Of a DNA stretch of 5,589 bases, positions 1 to 5,522 are shown one piece after another; within the stretch, counting starts at the first letter, position 1, and every line of letters starts with the position of its first letter. The notes under the pieces were generated by a model. The model was not told where the DNA came from and ran no database searches. It saw only the letters and a program-made list of their open reading frames with translations. The stretch covers positions 1 to 5,589 of the forward strand of contig JAQVTZ010000120.1 of NCBI GenBank assembly GCA_028699795.1, written 5' to 3'. The DNA comes from Clostridia bacterium. GTDB taxonomy: Bacteria; Bacillota; Clostridia; Christensenellales; DTU072. The position numbers and the translations under genes are program-made.

Positions 1-131
1 TACATTTAGGTTGAAGCGGGAGAGTGCGCGTTATTTTAACAGCTGGGAGACGGACGCGACGGGAGTGTATGAATAATACATGACCGAAGCGAACGGAGCC
101 ACGCAGTTAAAAGAAGGTGCGCTATACCGTT
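1..131. other. Intergenic repeat-like segment at the left edge
   Basis: This stretch downstream of kduD has no confident gene. It contains an imperfect inverted repeat: GCGCGTTATTTTAAC (26-40) against GTTAAAAGAAGGTGCGC (106-122), sharing TTTTAAC/GTTAAAA and terminal GCGC. Between the arms lie two copies of a purine-rich 17-mer (49-65 and 82-98, 13 of 17 positions identical) on either side of a small hairpin, TGTAT-gaata-ATACA (66-80). One plus-strand frame is open from the window edge (base 2) to TAA at 74-76. It could be the last 24 codons of a neighbouring convergent gene, ending ...NSWETDATGVYE, but that is too short to judge. No hairpin plus U-tract terminator for the kdu operon is visible. 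The layout resembles a small non-autonomous mobile element or a dispersed intergenic repeat. That is inference, and no second copy is in the window. Confidence 0.35.
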
Positions 132-887
132 TCAACGGGCGAGCCAGCCTCCGTCAACGGCCATAGTAAATCCGTTTACATAATCGCTTGCAGGGGACGC
201 CAGAAATACGCCCGCGCCCATGATATCATCGGGGGTGCCCCAACGGCCGGCGGGGATTCGCTCTAATATCGCTTTGTTGCGGTCGGGATCGTTGCGCAAA
301 TTAACAGTATTATTGGTAACCATATATCCCGGAGCAATTGCATTTACATTGATACCGTACTTAGCCCACTCGTTGGCAAGTGTCATGGTCAGGCCTTTTA
401 CCGCGCTTTTGCTGGAGGTATAACTGGGCACGCGAATTCCGCCTTGGTAAGACAGCATGCTTGCGACATTGATGATTTTGCCGCCCTTTTTGCGCTCTAC
501 CATCACCTTAGCCGCTGCCTGAGAGAGGAAAAACAGGGTTTTGAGATTGACATTCATGACTTCGTCCCAATCCTTTTCGCCAAAATTGAGGCTATCGTCC
601 CGTCTTATAATCCCCGCATTGTTTACAAGAATATCCACGCTGCCGAAGGTATTTATCGCTTTTTGAATAATAGAATTAACGCAGCTAACATCGCCGAGGT
701 CTGCAATCATGTAGGAAAATTTATCCGCGCCTATTTTTGCGAGCGTTTCTTCGCTGTCACGGCGTCCAACGCCTAAGACCTTGGCGCCTGCTTCTGCAAG
801 AGCGATACAAAACCCCTGTCCCAAACCAGTATTGCTACCCGTTACGATCGCCACTTTACCGTCCAATTTAAATTGATCCAATATCAT
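132..887 (-). CDS. kduD: 2-deoxy-D-gluconate 3-dehydrogenase / 2-keto-3-deoxygluconate oxidoreductase (KduD)
   Basis: KduD is a cytoplasmic, NAD(H)-dependent short-chain dehydrogenase. It interconverts 3-deoxy-D-glycero-2,5-hexodiulosonate and 2-keto-3-deoxygluconate, the step after KduI in unsaturated uronate breakdown. The 251-residue protein is a classical single-domain SDR: the nucleotide-binding TGxxxGxG is at residues 16-23, NNAG at 89-92, and the catalytic set is N114, S143, Y156 and K160 (YTSSK). Several stretches match the KduD subgroup as I recall it from E. coli (253 aa) and not SDRs in general: ASML(S)xQGGIRVPSY, NVNAIAPGYM, ERIPAGRWG, and the C-terminal VDGGWLAR. The ATG at 887 follows AGGAG (896-900 on the minus strand) with an 8-nt gap. 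It is the last gene of the operon and starts 22 bp after the kduI stop. It looks intact, with all catalytic residues present. Assignment to another sugar-acid SDR is possible but unlikely next to kduI. Confidence 0.95.
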   Translation of the reverse strand: MILDQFKLDGKVAIVTGSNTGLGQGFCIALAEAGAKVLGVGRRDSEETLAKIGADKFSYMIADLGDVSCVNSIIQKAINTFGSVDILVNNAGIIRRDDSLNFGEKDWDEVMNVNLKTLFFLSQAAAKVMVERKKGGKIINVASMLSYQGGIRVPSYTSSKSAVKGLTMTLANEWAKYGINVNAIAPGYMVTNNTVNLRNDPDRNKAILERIPAGRWGTPDDIMGAGVFLASPASDYVNGFTMAVDGGWLAR

Positions 888-909
888 TATATTAACTCCT
901 AATAATAAA

Positions 910-1740
910 CTATCTTAATAAGGTTGCTTTGACGCCCTGCATGTCGTCAAACTCTTGATTTTCGCCGCACATACCCCATATAAAGGTATAATTGCGAGTC
1001 CCTACGCCGCTATGGATAGACCAACTGGGCGAAATAACCGCCTGTCTGTTTTGCACCACGATATGGCGGGTTTCGGTGGGATTGCCCATCATATGGAAAA
1101 CGACATTGTCTTCGGGAATATCGAAATACAGATAGACTTCCATGCGTCTTTCGTGGGTATGCGTTGGCATCGTATTCCAATTGCTGCCCTCTTCCAAAAT
1201 TGTGAGCCCCATTGTAAGTTGGCAAGTTGCTACAGTATCGGGAATAATGTATTTATTGATGACTCTGCGATTGCATTCTTTTTGGTTGCCGAGTTCTAAA
1301 TGCACCGCTTTTTCCAACGGAATAAACTTGGAAGGATACTCTTTGTGGGCAGGGGTCGAATTGATGTAAAAATACGCGGGATGTTCGGGATCATCCGAGG
1401 CAAAACTGACCTCTTTTACACCTCTGCCTAAATAAAGACAATCGTATTTCTTCATTTGGTAAGCCGTGCCGTCGGCGGTAATTACGCCGCTCCCCGAAAT
1501 ATTGATGATTCCCATTTCGCGCCTTTGCAAAAAATAATCTGCGCCCAATTCTTCTCCCGCTTTCAGTTTAAGCGTTTGCGCAACAGGCAATACGCCGCCT
1601 ACGATAATACGATCTATATGCGAATAAGTCAGATTGATGGTGTCCGTGATAAAAAGACTTTCCACCAAAAAATTCTCCCTTAGTTCTTCGGTATTCATAC
1701 GAGAATACTCTTGTTTTGATACTGCATATCTAATGTTCAT
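910..1740 (-). CDS. kduI: 5-dehydro-4-deoxy-D-glucuronate isomerase (KduI)
   Basis: KduI converts 4-deoxy-L-threo-5-hexosulose uronate, the free unsaturated uronic acid in its keto form, to 3-deoxy-D-glycero-2,5-hexodiulosonate. It is a cytoplasmic, zinc-dependent bicupin. The protein has 276 residues against 278 in E. coli. Characteristic blocks are present: YSHIDRIIVGG (39-49), a first cupin region around 68-130, the metal-binding motif HTHERRMEVY (194-203) and ISPSWSIHSGVGT (236-248). The zinc ligands known in the family map to H194, H196, E201 and H243, each two less than in the E. coli numbering. The ATG at 1740 follows AAGGAG at a normal distance. The gene lies 43 bp after the regulator gene and 22 bp before kduD, the classical isomerase-reductase pair. 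A perfect small hairpin sits directly upstream of its ribosome site. No truncation or missing key residue is seen. Confidence 0.96.
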   Translation of the reverse strand: MNIRYAVSKQEYSRMNTEELRENFLVESLFITDTINLTYSHIDRIIVGGVLPVAQTLKLKAGEELGADYFLQRREMGIINISGSGVITADGTAYQMKKYDCLYLGRGVKEVSFASDDPEHPAYFYINSTPAHKEYPSKFIPLEKAVHLELGNQKECNRRVINKYIIPDTVATCQLTMGLTILEEGSNWNTMPTHTHERRMEVYLYFDIPEDNVVFHMMGNPTETRHIVVQNRQAVISPSWSIHSGVGTRNYTFIWGMCGENQEFDDMQGVKATLLR

Positions 1741-1754
1741 AAATAACTCCTTTT

Positions 1755-1770
1755 TGTAGCTTTAGCTACA
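1755..1770 (-). promoter_or_regulatory. Hairpin just upstream of the kduI ribosome site
   Basis: The iclR-kduI gap contains TGTAGC-taaa-GCTACA (minus-strand reading), a perfect 6-bp stem that closes to 7 bp if the loop shrinks to two bases. On the minus strand it is followed at once by AAAAAGGAG, the kduI Shine-Dalgarno region. With an A-run instead of a U-run on the transcribed side, it is not an intrinsic terminator for the operon. A role in mRNA processing, 5'-end protection of the kduI-kduD segment or translation tuning is conjecture. Confidence 0.4.
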
Positions 1771-1783
1771 TATTGTTACTTTT

Positions 1784-2539
1784 TTATAATTTACCGTAAT
1801 GCCTTGCGGTAAGTCTTGCGCTTTCGATAAGCATTTCGCGTGCAACAGAATCTGTAAGCAAAGACTTTTCGTGCGAAGAAATACTTAACGCGCCAATTAT
1901 CTTATTATAGTTGTCATATACAGGGGTCGCAATGCAGAATACACCCTCTTCGTGTTCCGCATTATCTTTTGTGATTTGAGTTGCGCGCGCTTCGGTAAGT
2001 TCTTTTTGCAAAGAGATAATGTCCAGTGTGTTGGGTGTGAACTTTCGCGGCATGAGTCTGCGATAATACTCGACCAATTCCGATTCCGTCAGACCCAAAA
2101 GCAAACTTTTCCCCAACGCGCTGCAATATAGCTCTATGGTTTTGCCTATTTCGGAATAGGTACACGCAAACGAATAAGGCAAAAGCTTTTCGATATAAAC
2201 CGCATAATCACCCTGTTTAATTGCGATGTGTCCCGTTACATTTAATTTGTTAACCATATTGCGAAGATATGGTGCGGCGATTTCTCTAAGGTCAAGTTTT
2301 GAGGTATAACTGCCTGCAACCGCGATAAATCTATAACCCAATTTATACTTTTCGCTTGTTTCATCTTTGGCAAGATAATTGTTGGCAACCAACGCCGTAA
2401 CGGTACGATGTACCGTGCTTTTGGGAAGATTGACTTCGCGCGCAAGCTCGGATATCCCCACTCCGTAACGGTATTGGGCTACCTTTTCTATAATGCCAAA
2501 TATTCGGTCTACCGATTGTATACTGTTTTCTTTCGCCAT
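1784..2539 (-). CDS. IclR-family transcriptional regulator, KdgR-like
   Basis: This is a 251-residue DNA-binding regulator of the IclR family. The N-terminal winged helix-turn-helix covers about residues 5-65, with the helix pair ISELAREVNLPKSTVHRTV (29-47). The C-terminal effector domain (about 75-248) shows family landmarks: YCSALGKSLLLGL, EEGVFCIATPVYD and IIGALSIS. The family includes KdgR, which represses pectin and uronate genes and responds to 2-keto-3-deoxygluconate. The position between the unsaturated uronyl hydrolase and kduI makes a similar local role likely, probably with autoregulation, but the ligand and sign of control are inferred. I chose the ATG at 2539. GGAG at 2545-2548 lies 5 nt upstream of it, whereas the in-frame GTG at 2545 overlaps that ribosome site. 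The gene starts 21 bp after the hydrolase stop, consistent with cotranscription. Residues are too general to name a specific orthologue. Confidence 0.9.
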   Translation of the reverse strand: MAKENSIQSVDRIFGIIEKVAQYRYGVGISELAREVNLPKSTVHRTVTALVANNYLAKDETSEKYKLGYRFIAVAGSYTSKLDLREIAAPYLRNMVNKLNVTGHIAIKQGDYAVYIEKLLPYSFACTYSEIGKTIELYCSALGKSLLLGLTESELVEYYRRLMPRKFTPNTLDIISLQKELTEARATQITKDNAEHEEGVFCIATPVYDNYNKIIGALSISSHEKSLLTDSVAREMLIESARLTARHYGKL

Positions 2540-2560
2540 ATACACTCCATAATTTTAACT

Positions 2561-3619
2561 CTAATTTTGTTTGGAATCAAGGTATTTTTGGTAATTGAGA
2601 GCGGCAAATACCAGTGCCGCTACACCGTAATTCCAGTTGCGTCCTAAAGGCATCCATTTGTACCAAGTGTAAGGTATCACTTTCATTGGTACTGTCGGGC
2701 GGGAAATCTCGGGGAAAAATACGCCTTCATTCTCATAAATGATGCTGTCCAGACACGCGTTATATCCCTTTAATGCGGGATTTAGAAAAGTTTTTTCGTC
2801 CAACATGCCTTGCGCGATAGCATCCAACCAACCTCCGCAAATAAGCGCGGTAGCGGATAACTCTCTATATGTTTTCCCAACCTTATTAAATACTGTCTCA
2901 AAGGTTCCGTCCGCTCTTTGATACTTTAACAGTGCCAAAGAAGTTTTGCGGTATATCTCAATAATCTCTTTCGATTGGGGATGCTCTTTGCCGAGATATT
3001 GGTATATCATTGGAAACGATGCCATGACCCAGCCGTTACCTCGGCCCCAAAAAAGTTTGCGCCGCGGATAGTGCGTGCATTGCTTCACCCAATACGCGTG
3101 ATACCATAAGTGTTCTTGATTATCCATAAGGTATTTTGCAAACTGCGCGGGCAGTTTTGCGCCGTAATCAAAAAGCTCTTTGTCGCGCGCTTCCGCCCCA
3201 TAACGCACAGTAAACACCGAAAACATCATTAAACTGTCTACCCAAACGGATTGAGGATAGGTTTTGGCATCCTTGCTCGTGCCAAAGTGATTGGGCATGT
3301 CTTCCAAAATCTTGGTACAATTTTTAATATAATCTATCACTTTATCCGTAAGTTCTTTATAATTCGCGTTTTTTGTCTTTTTTTGCAAATAATAAGACGC
3401 AAGCCCCGGCGCGGCGGTATCGGAACAGTCTATTGCAGGCGTTTGTTTGACATATTTATCGATATATCTTGTGACAAACGGCAAATACCTGTCTTCTTTG
3501 AGATAAGCGTCGAGTTCGGTAAGCGCATAGGCGAAAAGACCTTCTCCCCATCCCCAACGCTTCTCTTCAGGCACCCAAGTTTTGGTTAAATAGTCGCATA
3601 AATCCAATATTTGTTTCAT
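2561..3619 (-). CDS. Unsaturated uronyl hydrolase, glycoside hydrolase family 105 (YteR/GH88-like)
   Basis: The predicted enzyme removes the terminal unsaturated uronic acid (delta-4,5 galacturonyl or glucuronyl) from oligosaccharides made by polysaccharide lyases, using vinyl-ether hydration. It feeds KduI. The 352-residue protein is close to the usual length for GH105 (YteR about 373) and has the repeated aromatic helix pattern of an alpha6/alpha6 barrel. Visible motifs are WGWGEGL (22-28), SDTAAPGL (66-73), YPQSVWVDSLMM (121-132), LWYHAY (171-176) and WGRGNGW (191-197). D128 corresponds by motif to the catalytic aspartate (D143) of YteR. D67 may be the second conserved acid. No signal peptide is seen, so it should act in the cytoplasm on imported oligosaccharides. 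The ATG at 3619 follows AGGTGG with a 6-nt gap. An upstream in-frame GTG at 3664 would lie inside the promoter and is rejected. It is the first gene of the operon. Substrate (rhamnogalacturonan, pectin or glycosaminoglycan) cannot be fixed from sequence alone. Confidence 0.88.
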   Translation of the reverse strand: MKQILDLCDYLTKTWVPEEKRWGWGEGLFAYALTELDAYLKEDRYLPFVTRYIDKYVKQTPAIDCSDTAAPGLASYYLQKKTKNANYKELTDKVIDYIKNCTKILEDMPNHFGTSKDAKTYPQSVWVDSLMMFSVFTVRYGAEARDKELFDYGAKLPAQFAKYLMDNQEHLWYHAYWVKQCTHYPRRKLFWGRGNGWVMASFPMIYQYLGKEHPQSKEIIEIYRKTSLALLKYQRADGTFETVFNKVGKTYRELSATALICGGWLDAIAQGMLDEKTFLNPALKGYNACLDSIIYENEGVFFPEISRPTVPMKVIPYTWYKWMPLGRNWNYGVAALVFAALNYQKYLDSKQN

Positions 3620-3634
3620 TTTGTACCACCTAGC

Positions 3635-3647
3635 GGAACAATGTTTC
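3635..3647. promoter_or_regulatory. Candidate operator, KdgR-like imperfect palindrome
   Basis: GGAACAATGTTTC is a palindrome centred on 3641 with five of six base pairs matched (only 3636/3646 fails). It lies between the -10 box of the kdu operon and its first ribosome site, covering the expected transcript start near 3648, where a bound repressor would block initiation. On the minus strand it reads GAAACATTGTTCC. This resembles the GAAAC...GTTTC core of enterobacterial KdgR sites, which are bound by an IclR-family protein. Recognition by the local regulator is inferred. Confidence 0.45.
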
Positions 3648-3654
3648 TTTATAT

Positions 3655-3683
3655 ATTCTACCACAATAATGTCATTAAGTCAA
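3655..3683 (-). promoter_or_regulatory. Promoter of the hydrolase-iclR-kduI-kduD operon
   Basis: On the minus strand, TTGACT (3678-3683) and TAGAAT (3655-3660) are separated by exactly 17 bp, each one mismatch from the vegetative sigma consensus. The start would be near 3648, giving a leader of about 28 nt before the ATG at 3619. It is the only strong promoter seen for the four minus-strand genes, whose gaps are 21, 43 and 22 bp. Confidence 0.75.
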
Positions 3684-3713
3684 TACATAAGTTTATAAAG
3701 AAAGTATTTTGAA

Positions 3714-3768
3714 ACTTGATTACTTGTTAATCCTATTTTTATTATGGTATACTGTTAAAAAATCAAGT
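3714..3768. repeat. 8-bp inverted repeat bracketing the acyl-CoA synthetase promoter
   Basis: ACTTGATT (3714-3721) and its exact complement AATCAAGT (3761-3768) sit on either side of the plus-strand promoter, 47 bp centre to centre. A related ACTTGTTA follows the first copy directly and overlaps the -35 box. The spacing would suit two half-sites for one regulator or DNA looping. In AT-rich sequence, chance is a serious alternative. Confidence 0.3.
3724..3753 (+). promoter_or_regulatory. Promoter of the acyl-CoA synthetase gene
   Basis: TTGTTA (3724-3729), an 18-bp spacer and TATACT (3748-3753) with an extended -10 TGG just before it make a good vegetative promoter. Transcription would start near 3760, leaving a leader of about 60 nt. 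Its -35 box is about 40 bp from that of the divergent operon, so a protein bound between them could affect both units. Confidence 0.7.
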
Positions 3769-3800
3769 GCATGGTGGTTTCGTTCTGCACCGTAAGTGCA
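3767..3800 (+). promoter_or_regulatory. Leader with two mutually exclusive hairpins
   Basis: The presumed 5' leader carries GTGCA (3767-3771), TGCAC (3786-3790) and GTGCA (3796-3800). The middle element can pair with either outer one, with a 14-nt or a 5-nt loop (CGTAA). The two outer elements are part of a direct repeat AAGTGCAT (3765-3772 and 3794-3801). The second stem ends 7 nt before the ribosome site AAGGAG (3808-3813). Stems are only 5 bp, and no known riboswitch or T-box is recognised. An operator of two direct half-sites is an alternative. Confidence 0.3.
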
Positions 3801-3819
3801 TTGTCATAAGGAGCAAAAG

Positions 3820-5463
3820 ATGAACTTACTGTCCAAGTTTATTAAGCAAACGGATTTCCAAAGCTATGAGGATTTCAAACAAAATTTCGAATATAAGCAA
3901 ATAGACAGCTTCAATTTCGGTTACGATGTGGTGGACGAATACGCGCGCCTCGCACCCAAAAAAAGAGCGATTGTATGGTGCAACAGCGCGGGAGAAGAGC
4001 GCATTATCACTTTCGGTGAGCTTAAAACACTTACAGACAAAACCGCCAATATGTTGCTTGGTTTAGGGCTGAAAAAAGGCGACTTTATCATGACAATGCT
4101 AAACCGCCGCTACGAGTATTATTTGCTGAATGTTGCCTGTTGCAAAATTGGAGTCGTTATCGTGCCCGCGACCTATCTTTTGACGGTAAAGGATATCGAA
4201 TACCGCTGCAACAGCGCGGATATTAAAGCGCTTTTCTGCATCAACGAAAAGGAAGTAACGGAGTATATCAACGAAGCCGCACCCGCATGCAAAACACTTC
4301 AATACAAGTTTACAATTGGTAAATGCGACGGTTATTTGGATTTTCATGAAGAGATACAAAAATACGATGATAAGTTGCCTTGCCTCCCCCGTTCCGCCCT
4401 TACCGACACCATGATGGTATACTTTACATCGGGTACGACAGGCTACCCCAAAATGGTAATGTTGGATTATAAATACCCTTTGGGACACATTATGACCGCT
4501 TACTATTGGCAAGCTGTCGTGGACGACGGGCTGCATTTTACCATGGCCGAAAGCGGTTGGGCGAAGTTTAGTTGGGGAAAGCTGTACGGCCAATGGTTGG
4601 CAGGGAGCGCAGTGTTCAATTACGATTACTACGGCAGATTTACCCCTACCGATGTGCTTCCTCTTATCTCGAAGTATAAGATTACCACTTTTTGCGCGCC
4701 TCCTACCGTCTATCGCTTTTTTATTCGCGAGGACCTGTCGCATTACGACTTTTCGTCGCTAGTAAGCATCACTACGGCAGGCGAACCCCTCAACGCCGAA
4801 GTATTTCGACTATTCAAAGAAACTACGGGATTACCCATCCGCGAAGGCTTCGGTCAGACCGAAAGCGCATCCATCCTTACCACTTGCAGATATTGCGAAG
4901 CAGTACCCGGCAGTATGGGCTTTCCGATGGCGATTTACGATGTAGCCCTGCTAGATGATGAGGACAATGAAATCTCCGATTGCGAAAAAGAAGGCGAGAT
5001 TTGCATAAAAATAAGAAACAACCAGTTTGGGTTGCTAGCAGGCTATTATAGGGACCCTGAACGAACCTATAACGCTTTACAAACGGGATATTACCATACG
5101 GGTGATCTGGCAATGAAAGACCAAAACGGATATTATTGGTTCGTTGGCCGCAAAGACGATATCATCAAGTCCAGCGGTTATCGCATCGGGCCCTTTGAGG
5201 TCGAAAGCGCGCTGATGGAGCACCCCGCCGTGCTTGAGTGCGCAATTACAGGTGTCCCTCATCCCGAGCGCGGTCAAATCGTAAAAGCTATGATCATCCT
5301 TAATAAAGGTTTCAGCGCAAGCGATACATTAACCAAAGAACTTCAAGACCATGTGAAACATAATACCGCTCCCTATAAATATCCCCGCATTATCGAATAT
5401 GTAACAGCGCTTCCCAAAACAATTTCAGGCAAAATCAAGAGGAAAGATATTCGGAAGGACTAG
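3820..5463 (+). CDS. AMP-forming acyl-CoA synthetase, medium-chain (ACSM-like)
   Basis: This is an ANL-superfamily ligase that activates a carboxylic acid with ATP to an acyl-adenylate and transfers it to coenzyme A. The 547-residue protein has the full motif set: YFTSGTTGYPK (201-211), TAGEPL (319-324), EGFGQTES (342-349), HTGDL (426-430), GRKDDIIKSSGYRIGP (443-458) and the C-terminal SGKIKR with catalytic K538. ESGWAKFSWGKLYGQWLAG before the second motif, and REGFGQTES, are typical of the medium-chain/ACSM branch, not of acetyl-CoA synthetase, which is about 100 residues longer. Substrate is uncertain: medium-chain, branched-chain or aromatic acids are all possible. There are no membrane segments or signal peptide, so it is cytoplasmic. 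The ATG at 3820 follows AAGGAG with a 6-nt gap. An in-frame GTG at 3796 lies upstream of that site and is not preferred. It is alone in its unit and divergent from the uronate operon, with no evident pathway link. Confidence 0.92.
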   Translation: MNLLSKFIKQTDFQSYEDFKQNFEYKQIDSFNFGYDVVDEYARLAPKKRAIVWCNSAGEERIITFGELKTLTDKTANMLLGLGLKKGDFIMTMLNRRYEYYLLNVACCKIGVVIVPATYLLTVKDIEYRCNSADIKALFCINEKEVTEYINEAAPACKTLQYKFTIGKCDGYLDFHEEIQKYDDKLPCLPRSALTDTMMVYFTSGTTGYPKMVMLDYKYPLGHIMTAYYWQAVVDDGLHFTMAESGWAKFSWGKLYGQWLAGSAVFNYDYYGRFTPTDVLPLISKYKITTFCAPPTVYRFFIREDLSHYDFSSLVSITTAGEPLNAEVFRLFKETTGLPIREGFGQTESASILTTCRYCEAVPGSMGFPMAIYDVALLDDEDNEISDCEKEGEICIKIRNNQFGLLAGYYRDPERTYNALQTGYYHTGDLAMKDQNGYYWFVGRKDDIIKSSGYRIGPFEVESALMEHPAVLECAITGVPHPERGQIVKAMIILNKGFSASDTLTKELQDHVKHNTAPYKYPRIIEYVTALPKTISGKIKRKDIRKD

Positions 5464-5465
5464 TT

Positions 5466-5522
5466 AAATTACAAATTACAATGTACAAATTTTATCAAAT
5501 TACAAATTACAATGTACAAATT
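5466..5522. repeat. Two perfect 26-bp AT-rich tandem units
   Basis: The same 26 bp occurs at 5466-5491 and 5497-5522, separated by TTATC, a period of 31 bp with no mismatch. Each unit is itself built from three 7-mers: ATTACAA, ATTACAA and TGTACAA. The array begins 3 bp after the synthetase stop codon. It has no hairpin with a U-run, so it does not look like a terminator. Its origin (slippage product, fragment of a dispersed intergenic repeat, or protein-binding array) is unknown. Confidence 0.85.

Noticed and set aside
444..776. Plus-strand open frame of 110 codons opposite kduD
   Set aside because: It is antisense to conserved SDR sequence including the catalytic tetrad, with no own ribosome site or recognisable domain.
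1791..1812. Inverted repeat TTACCG/CGGTAA near the end of the regulator gene, considered as a terminator
   Set aside because: It lies inside the coding sequence, has a 10-nt loop and lacks a U-run on the transcribed strand.
3620..3664. Upstream GTG start extending the hydrolase by 15 residues
   Set aside because: The GTG at 3664 lies within the promoter spacer and the extension runs through the -10 box, so it would not be transcribed. The ATG at 3619 has a well-spaced AGGTGG.
4099..4743. Long minus-strand open frame (214 codons) inside the acyl-CoA synthetase gene
   Set aside because: It lies wholly antisense to a gene with a complete set of family motifs and shows no recognisable domain. 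It is best explained as a codon-bias shadow.
5466..5522. Tandem units considered as a CRISPR array
   Set aside because: There are only two units, separated by 5 bp instead of spacer-length unique sequence, and no cas genes are present.
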